NCBI GenBank assembly: GCA_938029725.1
Contig: CALHGE010000014.1
Coordinates: 1-64,000, forward strand
Direction of reading: 5' to 3'
DNA from: an uncultured Flavobacteriaceae bacterium
Lineage (GTDB): Bacteria; Bacteroidota; Bacteroidia; Flavobacteriales; Flavobacteriaceae
Length of the DNA: 64,000 nucleotides
Part shown: one piece after another, positions 40,276-50,339 of the stretch
Numbering within the stretch: the stretch's first letter is position 1
How the letters are laid out: every line of letters begins with the position of its first letter
The notes under the pieces: model-generated
Told to the model about the DNA's origin: nothing
The model's input: the letters and a program-made list of their open reading frames with translations, nothing else
Databases searched by the model: none
Translations under genes and position numbers: made by a program

Positions 40276-41658
40276 TTATTTTGAAGAAACAACCCCATAC
40301 TTATCAAACAAATACACCAAACTTGCCATGGCACCGGCACCCAATTCAAGCTCTCTGCGATTGACATGTTCGAAGGTATCATTCTCAGCGTGATGGTGAT
40401 CGAAATAACGCTGCGAGTCTGGGCGCAGGCCTGCGAGCACAATAGCATCATTCTTTAGCGGATTAATATCCGCACCGGCATAACCTTTACTAAACATATG
40501 AACGAAATAGGGTTCGAATAGTTTCGCCCAACTTTGGGCTTGTTTCAGATTTGCTTCTGAAGCATCAAAACTAAATCCCCTTGGAGTAAAACCTCCACTA
40601 TCACTTTCTAATCCGAAAACGTGGTTCTCCTTTTTATCTTTAGCAAGTTCAGCGTACTTTTTACCGCCTCGCAATCCGTTTTCTTCGTTCATAAAAAGAA
40701 CAGCTCTGATGGTTCGCTTTGGCTTGTAACCTGTTTTCTTTAATATGCGAAGTACTTCCATACTTTGGACGCAACCGGCACCGTCGTCATGCGACCCGTC
40801 GCCCAAATCCCAAGAATCTAAATGTCCGCCTACAACCATAATTTCATCAGGGTGCGTACTTCCTTTTATTTCCCCAATAACATTATAAGATTCTACATCT
40901 TCTAAGGTTTTGCAATTCAATTTAAAGAAGAATTGAATGTTCGGGTTCAATTTTAAAGTGGCGCTTAATAAGTCAGCCCCATTTGTACTAATCGCAGCAG
41001 CAGGAACTTTTTCTGCTTCAGTAATATCACCATAATTCATACCTCCGGCATGCGGATAATCATCTTGCCGCAAGTTCATAGACCGAACGATAACACCCAA
41101 TGCTTCATACTTTCCAGCTTCTGCAGCGCCTCTTCCTCTTTGGTCAACAGCACCTGAGTAGGCATCAAAAGTATTCACAGCAGCGGGGTTCATAGGGCGG
41201 TTAAAAAATACAATTTTACCTGATATTTTTTCCTTGCCTAACGTTTTTAGCTCTTCAATACTTTGCACCTCTATTACATTGGCTTTTACTCCCCTTCCAT
41301 AAGTCGGAATTGACCCCCCTAAAGCGCAAATAGGAACATTGGTGGTAACACCAGGATCAGTTTCCATATAGGCAAATTCTGGCGTGCCGCGAACCCATTT
41401 AGGCACCATTACAGGCTGTAACCAAACACGGTCTAAACCGAGTAAATCCATTTGGGCTTTTGTGTAATCTACAGCTTGCTGCGCTTGCACCGACCCTGAA
41501 AGTCTTCCTCCTATTTGGTTGGATAAATAGTTAAGCCAATTATATGCCTCCCCATCTGTTAAAGCGACATCATATATTTGGCGCATTTGCTTTTCATCTT
41601 CTGATTGCGCAAACGCTTGTGCTATTACTAAAAGGAATACTAGGGTTATTTTGTTCAT
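40276..41658 (-). CDS. M28 family aminopeptidase
   Basis: Signal peptide; GGHLDSWDLGDGSHDDGAGC; LFMNEENGLRGG; DHHHAENDTFE. Confidence 0.92.
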   Translation of the reverse strand: MNKITLVFLLVIAQAFAQSEDEKQMRQIYDVALTDGEAYNWLNYLSNQIGGRLSGSVQAQQAVDYTKAQMDLLGLDRVWLQPVMVPKWVRGTPEFAYMETDPGVTTNVPICALGGSIPTYGRGVKANVIEVQSIEELKTLGKEKISGKIVFFNRPMNPAAVNTFDAYSGAVDQRGRGAAEAGKYEALGVIVRSMNLRQDDYPHAGGMNYGDITEAEKVPAAAISTNGADLLSATLKLNPNIQFFFKLNCKTLEDVESYNVIGEIKGSTHPDEIMVVGGHLDSWDLGDGSHDDGAGCVQSMEVLRILKKTGYKPKRTIRAVLFMNEENGLRGGKKYAELAKDKKENHVFGLESDSGGFTPRGFSFDASEANLKQAQSWAKLFEPYFVHMFSKGYAGADINPLKNDAIVLAGLRPDSQRYFDHHHAENDTFEHVNRRELELGAGAMASLVYLFDKYGVVSSK

Positions 41659-42545
41659 TATATTTCGTTTTCAAGCTGATTTCTGTAATCCCCTAAATTA
41701 GCTTTTATTTTGGCGCTCAACTCTGGTTCCACGATATCTTTGTATTTCTTTAACGCTTCAAGCATAATAGAAGCAACAATAACCCTTGCCGCTTTTTTAT
41801 TATCTGCAGGAATAACGAACCAAGGCGCATGCGGCTTAGACGTTTTATTGATAGCTTCTTGATAATATTCTTGATATTTTCCCCAAAGCTTACGCTCCTT
41901 TAAATCTCCAGCGGAGAATTTCCAATTTTTCTCTTTTAAGCCTAATCTCCGCAATAGACGTCTTCGCTGTTCGTCTTTAGAAAGATTCAAAAAGAATTTG
42001 AAAATAATTGTTCCGTTTTCAGCCAAGTGCCTTTCGAAATTATTGATTTGCTCAAAACGTTTCTCCCAAAATTCTTCATCAATATCTTCCACATTTTGCA
42101 CTCCAGGAATATGTTCTCCTAAGATATATTCCGGATGAACCCTTGTCACCAAGACATTTTCGTAATGTGTTCGGTTAAAAACGCCAAATTTTCCTTTTGA
42201 AGGAAGCGCTATATAATGACGCCAAAGATAATCGTGCTTTGATTCTAATTCAGTGGGTACTTTGAAACTAGTCACCTCAACACCTTGTACATTAAAATCT
42301 TTAAAAACCTCACGAATCAGACTATCCTTTCCAGAAGTATCCATTCCTTGTAGGCAAACAAGCACACTATATTTGCTACTTGCGTAAAGTGTATTTTGAA
42401 AATCACCCAAGTCTTCACGAACGGATTCCAGTTGTTTTTTTAACTCCTTGTTTGACGAGCCCAAATCTGTCACAGATTTGAAATCTGACAGTTTGATGTT
42501 CTTTTCAACCTTAAACTCACTACTATGTATCATATCCATGGCCAA
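41658..42545 (-). CDS. PPK2 family polyphosphate kinase
   Basis: LQGMDTSGKDSLIREVF, HDYLWRHYIALP, GVFNRTHYENVLVTRVH. Confidence 0.95.
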   Translation of the reverse strand: MAMDMIHSSEFKVEKNIKLSDFKSVTDLGSSNKELKKQLESVREDLGDFQNTLYASSKYSVLVCLQGMDTSGKDSLIREVFKDFNVQGVEVTSFKVPTELESKHDYLWRHYIALPSKGKFGVFNRTHYENVLVTRVHPEYILGEHIPGVQNVEDIDEEFWEKRFEQINNFERHLAENGTIIFKFFLNLSKDEQRRRLLRRLGLKEKNWKFSAGDLKERKLWGKYQEYYQEAINKTSKPHAPWFVIPADNKKAARVIVASIMLEALKKYKDIVEPELSAKIKANLGDYRNQLENEI

Positions 42546-42625
42546 AAGATAAAATTTTTTATCGATGAAACGTTCGAAATGTTAAAAAAAATGACCGTTT
42601 ATCGGCTATCCAAAGAGGTTCAACC

Positions 42626-42685
42626 GAAATGCTTGAAATAGGGGGTTTTCCATCGAAAAGAATAGGTGCTAAAGGCAAGCATTTC
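42626..42685 (+). other. Nested long-range inverted repeat in 5' region of the 42738 ORF
   Basis: Outer arms GAAATGCTTG/CAAGCATTTC (10 bp), inner TTTTC-CATC-GAAAA. Confidence 0.5.
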
Positions 42686-42737
42686 ATAATTTTACTACCA
42701 GTGATATTCCCAAATGTTACCCATTAAAACTTAGGTT

Positions 42738-43433
42738 ATGAAGTTTCTTTATACACTGCTATATGGATCAGCAATTTTACTCCTCTCTTCCTTCGAAACC
42801 AGCGAGGCATGTAACTATGCAGGCTCTAATCTGAATTATGTGAAAGCACGCACTGAAGAGGCCCTTATTAAGAATGATATCAACCAGGCAAGATTCTATG
42901 CGTACAAAGCTATTAAAGTAATTCAGACCTCAACTAATCGCTTTGACAATTGTGGCTGTAAGGATGCAGCAGAAAATATCGAAGAAAGTCTTACCAATTT
43001 AAAAGCAGCAACTAAAGCAACCTCACTCAACGGAACGAGAATATTATTACAAGAAGCACTGCAACAAATTGTTGATGCTCTTGATGCCTTTGAGCAACAT
43101 GAAATGCATGATACGGCGTTTTCTTCAAAGGATTTTGTATTAAATACAGAAGTTGAAACAAAGAATACGTCAGCAGATATTGAATCACAGGAAAACGAAC
43201 TATACAGACGGATTGATATTTCTTTGGAAAGCTATTCGAAATCTATCAACTCCGTAGTTGACTCAGTTGATTGTATAGAGGCACGGGCTTTTGCCAACAA
43301 TATCTTTATAAACTGCGAGCAACAATTATTAAAATCAAACCTTTCTGAAGGTAAAAAATACTACAATCTGCGAACCAAGCAGATAACAGAAAAAGCACTT
43401 TCAAGATTGGGGAATTGCGGCGTTGGAAAATAA
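42738..43433 (+). CDS. Exported Cys-containing helical hypothetical protein with apparent internal duplication
   Basis: Signal peptide; both halves end with NCGC/NCGV after a helical segment. Confidence 0.6.
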   Translation: MKFLYTLLYGSAILLLSSFETSEACNYAGSNLNYVKARTEEALIKNDINQARFYAYKAIKVIQTSTNRFDNCGCKDAAENIEESLTNLKAATKATSLNGTRILLQEALQQIVDALDAFEQHEMHDTAFSSKDFVLNTEVETKNTSADIESQENELYRRIDISLESYSKSINSVVDSVDCIEARAFANNIFINCEQQLLKSNLSEGKKYYNLRTKQITEKALSRLGNCGVGK

Positions 43434-43621
43434 TTTACTGCCAGCATTATTTCAGGTGATAATTGCCAAATATTAAGAATATATTCCATTCCGCAGACCT
43501 ATACTATCCACTGAATAATTGAATAAATATTAACATTCACCAAAGAATTCTTCTGAAATTGAATGTAGCTGATGGCTGTATTTGATCTTTTACCTTCAAT
43601 TTTTACTATCATATAAAAATT

Positions 43622-43690
43622 TTTGAGAACTCCCTTTTCTCAAACTATCTTGCTGCGCCACTAGTCTTTAGAAGACTTCAAAGCGCAGCA
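43622..43690. other. Tandem stem-loops, candidate structured RNA or 3' element
   Basis: TTTGAGAA-N7-TTCTCAAA (43622-43644), then TGCTGCGC-N4-AGTCTT-N3-AAGACT-N5-GCGCAGCA (43651-43690). Confidence 0.45.
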
Positions 43691-43757
43691 GTACAGAAAT
43701 AAAGGAAATGTTATTTTTCAATACTGCTATAGCGACTTCTGGCGTATTACTGTTTAA

Positions 43758-44921
43758 TTATTTACTAGCAAACAACTTTACGTCCTCCTCAGTTACTTCA
43801 CTACCTCCTAAAATAATCAGTCGCTCGACAACATTTCGAAGCTCTCTAATGTTACCGGTCCAATCATAGGCTTTTAATAAATTGATGGCTTTATCAGAAA
43901 AGGTTTTCTTTGCCACACCTTGCTCACTGGTGATCTTCTTTGAAAAGTGATTGATAAGTAAAGGAATATCATCACGCCTATCATTCAATGCAGGGACTTT
44001 AATCAAAATCACAGCAAGGCGGTGATATAAATCTTCTCGAAATCTTCCCTCTGAAATTTCCTTTTTCAAATCTTTATTCGTCGCGGCAAGTACGCGAACA
44101 TCTACTTTTATATCCTTATCGGAACCTACTCTAGAAATTTTACTCTCCTGAAGCGCTCGTAATACTTTCGCTTGCGCGGACAAGCTCATATCGCCAATCT
44201 CATCAAGAAAAATAGTTCCTTTATTCGCGGCTTCAAATTTACCTGCTCTATCTTTTACTGCAGATGTAAACGCCCCTTTTACATGCCCAAAAAGCTCACT
44301 TTCAATTAATTCAGATGGAATCGCAGCACAGTTTACCTCAATAAATGGAGCAGCACTTCTCGGACTCTTTTCATGCAACCAATGTGCAACTAATTCTTTT
44401 CCCGTTCCGTTTGAACCAGTAATTAGCACCCGGGCGTCAGTCGGCGCTACTTTTTCAATCATGTCTTGGATAACAGCTAATTCCTTGCTATCACCAATCA
44501 TCTCATAGTTCTTACTGACCTTCTTCTTTAGAATCTTATTTTCTACCACCAATTCTTTACGATCTAAAGCGTTACGTACGGTAGTCAATAATCGATTTAA
44601 ATCTGGCGGCTTGGAGATATAGTCAAAAGCACCAGCACGCATAGTATTCACAGCAGTATCTAAGTCTCCGTGACCTGATATCATTATAAAAGGAATCTCA
44701 GGTTTTATCTTACGAGCAGCTTCGAGAACCTCAACGCCATCCATCTTTGGCATTTTTATATCGCAGAGCACCAAATCGTAGTCATTATTTTTTACAGCTT
44801 CCAGGCCTCTTAATCCATCTTCTGCCTCTTCAAGTTGATACCCATCATTTTCTTCAGACAGTATTTTTACCAATACTCTACGAATTGCAGCTTCATCTTC
44901 AATCACTAATATTTTTGACAT
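43758..44921 (-). CDS. Sigma-54-dependent response regulator (receiver + AAA)
   Basis: Receiver VLCDIKMPKMDG; GSNGTGKELVAHWLHEKS; ELFGHVKGAFTSA. Confidence 0.96.
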   Translation of the reverse strand: MSKILVIEDEAAIRRVLVKILSEENDGYQLEEAEDGLRGLEAVKNNDYDLVLCDIKMPKMDGVEVLEAARKIKPEIPFIMISGHGDLDTAVNTMRAGAFDYISKPPDLNRLLTTVRNALDRKELVVENKILKKKVSKNYEMIGDSKELAVIQDMIEKVAPTDARVLITGSNGTGKELVAHWLHEKSPRSAAPFIEVNCAAIPSELIESELFGHVKGAFTSAVKDRAGKFEAANKGTIFLDEIGDMSLSAQAKVLRALQESKISRVGSDKDIKVDVRVLAATNKDLKKEISEGRFREDLYHRLAVILIKVPALNDRRDDIPLLINHFSKKITSEQGVAKKTFSDKAINLLKAYDWTGNIRELRNVVERLIILGGSEVTEEDVKLFASK

Positions 44922-44966
44922 ATGTACTATGTTTTATTTTAACCCTATAAATGCTAGCATCTTCTT

Positions 44967-45845
44967 TTAGAAAATTCCTATTTTAAATCCTGTTCTAAGA
45001 TAAATATTTCCTTCATCATTTAGCGTAAACGCTCTATTTCTACTGCCATCTCTTATCAGTCCTTCCTGCAAAAGAGAATACCCAAAAAGTGCATACCACG
45101 ACATCTCTTTTGTAAACTTATATTGATAACCTACTGCAGTGACTAAAGCAGATAAGGAAATTGAAGTTCCAACATTATTATCTGGTAAAACAATATCATT
45201 TTGAAGATTCACAAAATAACCATCCAAAAACAATGCCGTTTGTACTACGTGCTTTCCAGAATTACTATAATATTTTAGGTCTTGTCTAGGAATACCAATA
45301 GTATAGGACCAATTCGGATGAAACCTTTTATAGTAATTCAATATAGGTAAGGGAAAAGGCAGACCTGTTGCGCTATTAAAAGACAAACCAAGAATTAACC
45401 GAAACGGCTTCTCAATATCTTTCTTCTCTTTCATTAATACTGCAGATAAATTTACTCTAACATCATTATTTTCGATACCGCCCAAAACAAAATTTGAAGC
45501 TAATCTAGGCTGTACGGCGCCAATAAAACGCCAAGTTTCATTCCATTTAAAGGAATAGCCTAAATTAAAATCTATAATATGAAGACGCTCTAAGGTATTA
45601 TACTCGAAAGGAAGTGGCTGCCCCACCCTAAACTCATATTTATTGTATTCTGCTCCTACTACCAAATAGTTGTGCGCTTTGATTTTAAAAGGGAAATTCA
45701 AGACAGCCCTGTATCGGTTGGTTCGGATTCCAAAATCATTTTCAGGTATCGCCGTATACTCTAAACGAACCAAATCAGGAGTTTGAGCTACCCCAAAACA
45801 CCCCATTAGAAGAAATAACAAACAATAAAAAAAATCTCGCTTCAT
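44967..45845 (-). CDS. Outer-membrane beta-barrel protein (DUF6268-like)
   Basis: Signal peptide and barrel-type strands; family assignment tentative. Confidence 0.65.
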   Translation of the reverse strand: MKRDFFYCLLFLLMGCFGVAQTPDLVRLEYTAIPENDFGIRTNRYRAVLNFPFKIKAHNYLVVGAEYNKYEFRVGQPLPFEYNTLERLHIIDFNLGYSFKWNETWRFIGAVQPRLASNFVLGGIENNDVRVNLSAVLMKEKKDIEKPFRLILGLSFNSATGLPFPLPILNYYKRFHPNWSYTIGIPRQDLKYYSNSGKHVVQTALFLDGYFVNLQNDIVLPDNNVGTSISLSALVTAVGYQYKFTKEMSWYALFGYSLLQEGLIRDGSRNRAFTLNDEGNIYLRTGFKIGIF

Positions 45846-45871
45846 AGCAGTTAAACGGCAGTGATCTTGAA

Positions 45872-46735
45872 TTAGTCTTTCGGGGTCAAATTCTTTTGAA
45901 ACAGATGTACATCCCTTTGAGGAAAAGGAATACTTATAGCATTCTGTCTAAATTTTGCGTCAATTTTATAACGCATCTCACTTTTAATTCTAGGGTCGCT
46001 AAAACTGTCCTTAGTGTAGTAATTCAGAGAAAACAGTAAAGCCGAATCTCCAAAATCTTCGAAAAGCACAAAATACTTTGGACTTCTAAGCACACTTTTT
46101 TGTTCATCTGCAACTTCTTCCAATAGCTTAGTAACTAGTTGCACATCGCTTCCATAAGCTACACCAATCTTAATAGATTCTCTAGTCGTCTTGTGATTTT
46201 GAGTGTAATTATAAATACTATCTGTTAAAAACTTATGATTAGGAATCACTAACACCTTGTCATCGCGTGTTAGTGCACGTGTGGTTCGAAGACGTATCTC
46301 AAAAACACGCCCTACTTTTCCTTCCACTTCAATGATATCACTCACATGTAATGATTGGTCTAGAATGATGAGAATACCTGAAATAATATCTTGAAATAGG
46401 TATTGAAGGGCAAAACCAAGGCCTACAAATAGCGCCGCTGAGGCAGTTAATAGTACAGTCAGATTCACACCTGAGGAATGCAAAATGGTAACCACTACTA
46501 GAATATAGAAGAGGTATTTTAAGAACCCAAAGATGCTTATAAACTTGTTTTTATCCTCCTCAGGCAACTTTGCTGTCACCAATCTATGCACTAACTTTAA
46601 AATATAAGTTACTGCAATTATCGCAATTATTATAGTTAAGAATGTACCTATTGTAAGGTGAACCGTATCGCTATCATAAATACGATAGGACAAGAAATTC
46701 TTCATTGCATTTAAAACATTTTCAAGATTCTTCAT
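45872..46735 (-). CDS. Mechanosensitive ion channel family protein (MscS)
   Basis: VGLGFALQYLFQDIISGILIILDQSLHVSDIIEV...VIPNHKFLTDSIYNYT. Confidence 0.94.
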   Translation of the reverse strand: MKNLENVLNAMKNFLSYRIYDSDTVHLTIGTFLTIIIAIIAVTYILKLVHRLVTAKLPEEDKNKFISIFGFLKYLFYILVVVTILHSSGVNLTVLLTASAALFVGLGFALQYLFQDIISGILIILDQSLHVSDIIEVEGKVGRVFEIRLRTTRALTRDDKVLVIPNHKFLTDSIYNYTQNHKTTRESIKIGVAYGSDVQLVTKLLEEVADEQKSVLRSPKYFVLFEDFGDSALLFSLNYYTKDSFSDPRIKSEMRYKIDAKFRQNAISIPFPQRDVHLFQKNLTPKD

Positions 46736-46736
46736 C

Positions 46737-48080
46737 TTAGTATCTTAACCATTTAAAAATTTCTTTATAGCTAGGCTTTTTTCCATACATCAAGATACCT
46801 ATTCTATAAATTTTTGCAGCCAACCAAACAATACCAATAAAGGTAACTATTAAAAGAATAATTGATGTAATTACTTGCCATACGGGCACTCCGCCCTCAC
46901 CAATTCCACCAGGTAATCGCATCAGCATTACAATGGGAGATGTTAAAGGGAATAATGAAAAACCAACTGCTATTGGCCCGTGTGGATTGCTAAAAACAGA
47001 GAAAAAGCCAACATAAATAGCAAGCATTAAAGGTAAGATAATCGGAAATATAAATTGTTGCGTATCTGTTTCATTATCAACAGCGGCGCCAATGGCTGCA
47101 TAAATGGAGCTATAGATTAAATACCCTAAAACGAAATAAATCAAAAAGAATATAATCAGGGTTAGCCAAGGCAACCTATAGAGCTCTTGTGCATATTCCA
47201 TTAGCTTAGAGGGTGATGGAACTGGTGTCGCTAAATTTCCACCCATGACAGATGACATATCAGCACCTTTATTTAAGGTGTCTGGATCTATTCCAAAAAT
47301 GGCAAATGCAGCAAATAGCAACAGACTTGCCGATACAATCCAGATAGCAAATTGAGTAATTCCTGCAAGAGAAGTGCCAATTATCTTACCTAGCATTAAT
47401 TGAAAGGGTTTCACTGATGATATGATTACTTCAATGATTCTACTCGTTTTCTCCTCTATGACACTGCGCATTACGAATCCTCCATAAATGATAATGAACA
47501 TCATAATCAGATATCCAAAGGCGCCGCCTACTGCTGCTTTCAATTCATTTATACCTTTTAAGTTTTGCTCACCCGCAAAAGTAGAAGTACGGATTTCAAA
47601 GCGGTCAGCTATGTTTGCAAAGTCTTGGGTAGAAACGCCCATATTCATTAGCTTTTTTTGTCGCAAACGGTCTTGAAATATATCCTCAATGTCATCAATA
47701 ACCGAAGTGTTTGGAGCATCTTTCGAATAAAAGAAAGAACGTTCAGCCACCATTTCTAAATCGCCTTCTTCAGGAATATGCAACAAACCATAATATCCTA
47801 AATTCGCAGTAGAATCTTTAGCCGCTTGCAAACCAATACCTTCAAAATTCACATACCCCGTGTTCTGGTCAGATAAGAAGTCATTTGTGAAGTGTTCGCT
47901 TTCATTTAGAACAGAAATAATACGCTTTTCATTATCATTCAACTTCGTGAGATACGCAATCAGAACAACCATGCCTACCATTAAAATAGGGCTCAAAAAA
48001 GTCATGATTACGAAAGACTTATTCCGCACCTTTGCCAAATATTCGCGCTTTATGATTAGCGGTAATTTATTCATGAGCAT
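46737..48080 (-). CDS. ABC transporter permease (NatB/ABC-2 type)
   Basis: KREYLAKVRNKSFVIMTFLSPI...VIEEKTSRIIEVIISSVKPFQLMLGKIIG. Confidence 0.93.
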   Translation of the reverse strand: MLMNKLPLIIKREYLAKVRNKSFVIMTFLSPILMVGMVVLIAYLTKLNDNEKRIISVLNESEHFTNDFLSDQNTGYVNFEGIGLQAAKDSTANLGYYGLLHIPEEGDLEMVAERSFFYSKDAPNTSVIDDIEDIFQDRLRQKKLMNMGVSTQDFANIADRFEIRTSTFAGEQNLKGINELKAAVGGAFGYLIMMFIIIYGGFVMRSVIEEKTSRIIEVIISSVKPFQLMLGKIIGTSLAGITQFAIWIVSASLLLFAAFAIFGIDPDTLNKGADMSSVMGGNLATPVPSPSKLMEYAQELYRLPWLTLIIFFLIYFVLGYLIYSSIYAAIGAAVDNETDTQQFIFPIILPLMLAIYVGFFSVFSNPHGPIAVGFSLFPLTSPIVMLMRLPGGIGEGGVPVWQVITSIILLIVTFIGIVWLAAKIYRIGILMYGKKPSYKEIFKWLRY

Positions 48081-49002
48081 CTTTGTTTTGAACAGTTCTT
48101 ATGAATATCTCATTCGCCGAGGGAATCGTTTCAACAAATTGATTGATGTTTGCCTTACCTGACAAAAAATCTAATACAGCACCAGAATCACTTGAAGGCA
48201 ATTGTACTTTAAAGTCAAGCTGATTCTCTAATGGATTAAAGGCAGAAGAGGTAATCTGAAATTTATCTTTAAGCTCTTGAAGTAAAGTAGCTCCCTTTTC
48301 AACCTCCAACCCTACTTCAAAAATATTATTCTTATATGCTTTTTTGATATCAGATAATTTACCATCTAATATCTTTTCAGATTGATGTATCAGTGCTATG
48401 TGGTCGCAAAGCTCCTCTACAGACTCCATACGGTGGGTGGAAAAAATAATAGATGCTCCCTTATTTCTTAATTCTAATATTTCGTCTTTTATAATATTGG
48501 CATTGATCGGATCAAAACCGCTAAAAGGCTCATCAAAAATCAATAGCTTCGGTTCGTGTAAAACCGTTACTATAAACTGTATTTTTTGGGCCATTCCCTT
48601 TGAAAGTTCTTGTATTTTTTTGTTCCACCAATCACCAATATCTAATCGGTCAAACCAATATTTTAGGCGTTGTTTTGCCTCCGCTTTGCTCAATCCTTTC
48701 AATTGGGCTAGATACAAGGCCTGTTCCCCAACTTTCATACTCTTGTACAAACCTCTTTCTTCAGGCAAATACCCAATATTAGCTATGTGATGTGATTCTA
48801 AAGGCGCTCCATCAAAAAACACTGCTCCTTCATCTGGGAATGTAATTTGATTAATTATACGAATTAAAGTGGTTTTTCCAGCACCATTTGGGCCTAATAG
48901 TCCGTAGATACTGTTTTTGGGGATTTCGAGAGAAACTTTTTTGAGAGCTGTATGTTCGCCGAAGCGTTTGGTAACCTCATTTGTAACCAAAATATTGTTC
49001 AT
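48067..49002 (-). CDS. ABC transporter ATP-binding protein (NatA-like)
   Basis: LLGPNGAGKTTLIRII, LSKGMAQKIQF, IFDEPFSGFDP; start trimmed to MNNILVTNE. Confidence 0.95.
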   Translation of the reverse strand: MNNILVTNEVTKRFGEHTALKKVSLEIPKNSIYGLLGPNGAGKTTLIRIINQITFPDEGAVFFDGAPLESHHIANIGYLPEERGLYKSMKVGEQALYLAQLKGLSKAEAKQRLKYWFDRLDIGDWWNKKIQELSKGMAQKIQFIVTVLHEPKLLIFDEPFSGFDPINANIIKDEILELRNKGASIIFSTHRMESVEELCDHIALIHQSEKILDGKLSDIKKAYKNNIFEVGLEVEKGATLLQELKDKFQITSSAFNPLENQLDFKVQLPSSDSGAVLDFLSGKANINQFVETIPSANEIFIRTVQNKDAHE

Positions 49003-49214
49003 GCAATCAGTTTTATCAAAGATATGTAAATGAGGCAAAAGGCAATTCGCTTTTGAGATGGATTTAACTCAGCGCACAAACATGTGTAAAAGCAAAACCC
49101 ACCCTTAACGAATTAAGGATGGGAAAAAAATTGCTATGAAAAAGAAAATTAGTATTGATTTCCCAATACTAATTCAAATATACGTTTTTTATTTAAATGG
49201 CAAATTAATATCCA

Positions 49215-50330
49215 CTATGAGAACATATCTTTTACTTTTTCAAAAAAAGATTTATCAGATTTTTCAGGCTTAGGCTCGAAATTATCGTTGTTCTTCATCC
49301 GCTCAAAGAACTCTTTTTGCTCTTTGTTTAGCTCTTTTGGTGTCCATACATTTACATGTACTAACAAATCACCACTTCCATAGCCATTAAGGCTAGAAAC
49401 ACCTTTACCTCTTAGGCGGAGTATTTTTCCAGATTGAATTCCTGGTTCTAATTTTATGCGGACTTTTCCTCCAACAGAATCAATCTCTTTTGACGTTCCT
49501 AATACGGCATCTGAAATACTTACATATAAATCGTAATGTAAATTATCGCCTTCACGCTTTAAAGTGTCATGATCAATCGTTTCTATGGCAACAAGCAAAT
49601 CTCCTGGAATACCATTTCCTGGAGCTTCATTTCCTTTATTAGGAACTTTCAATTGCATACCCTCTTCAACACCTGCAGGAATGTTTATTGATACCGTTTC
49701 TTCGGTAACTTTTAGTCCTTGACCGTCAGCGTCATTTGGGCGCTTATCAATCATTTGCCCACTACCTCCGCAAGCACTGCATGGTGCCGCCGTTTGCATT
49801 CTACCTAAAATCGTATTCGTGATTTTTGTCACCTGACCTTGCCCATTACAGGCAGCACAAGTTTTATAGGTCACTCCATCTGCTTGCACTTTTCTGCGAA
49901 CTTTTACCTTTTTCTCAACGCCGTTAGCAACTTCCTCGAGTGTTAGCTTTACATGAATTCTTAGGTTACTCCCTTTCACACGACGTTGGCCACCACCACC
50001 ACCGAAACCGCCGAAGCCACCACCACCACCAAAGATATCACCAAACTGACTGAATATATCATCCATATTCATACCGCCGCCGCCAAAGCCGCCGCCGCCG
50101 CGCCCTCCTTCAAAGGCCGAGTGACCAAATTGGTCATAACGTGCTTTTTTGTCACCGTCGCTAAGTACTTCGTAAGCTTCAGCTGCCTTTTTAAAATTCT
50201 CTTCAGCTGCTGAATCTCCGGGGTTTTTATCAGGATGATACTGCACCGCTTTCTTGCGATAGGCCTTTTTTATCTCAGCTGCGTTCGCATTCTTGGTAAT
50301 CCCTAAAATTTCGTAATAATCTTGCTTCAT
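49215..50330 (-). CDS. dnaJ: Chaperone DnaJ
   Basis: J domain HPDKNPGD, G/F-rich region, CxxCxGxG zinc repeats. Confidence 0.98.
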   Translation of the reverse strand: MKQDYYEILGITKNANAAEIKKAYRKKAVQYHPDKNPGDSAAEENFKKAAEAYEVLSDGDKKARYDQFGHSAFEGGRGGGGFGGGGMNMDDIFSQFGDIFGGGGGFGGFGGGGGQRRVKGSNLRIHVKLTLEEVANGVEKKVKVRRKVQADGVTYKTCAACNGQGQVTKITNTILGRMQTAAPCSACGGSGQMIDKRPNDADGQGLKVTEETVSINIPAGVEEGMQLKVPNKGNEAPGNGIPGDLLVAIETIDHDTLKREGDNLHYDLYVSISDAVLGTSKEIDSVGGKVRIKLEPGIQSGKILRLRGKGVSSLNGYGSGDLLVHVNVWTPKELNKEQKEFFERMKNNDNFEPKPEKSDKSFFEKVKDMFS

Positions 50331-50339
50331 GCTTTCTTC

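Noticed and set aside
48398-48790. 130-aa ORF antisense to the ABC ATPase
   Set aside because: Shadow ORF of a conserved gene.
49975-50105. GC-rich repeat (CCACCACC/CCGCCGCC) resembling a satellite
   Set aside because: It encodes the Gly/Phe-rich linker of DnaJ; normal coding low complexity.
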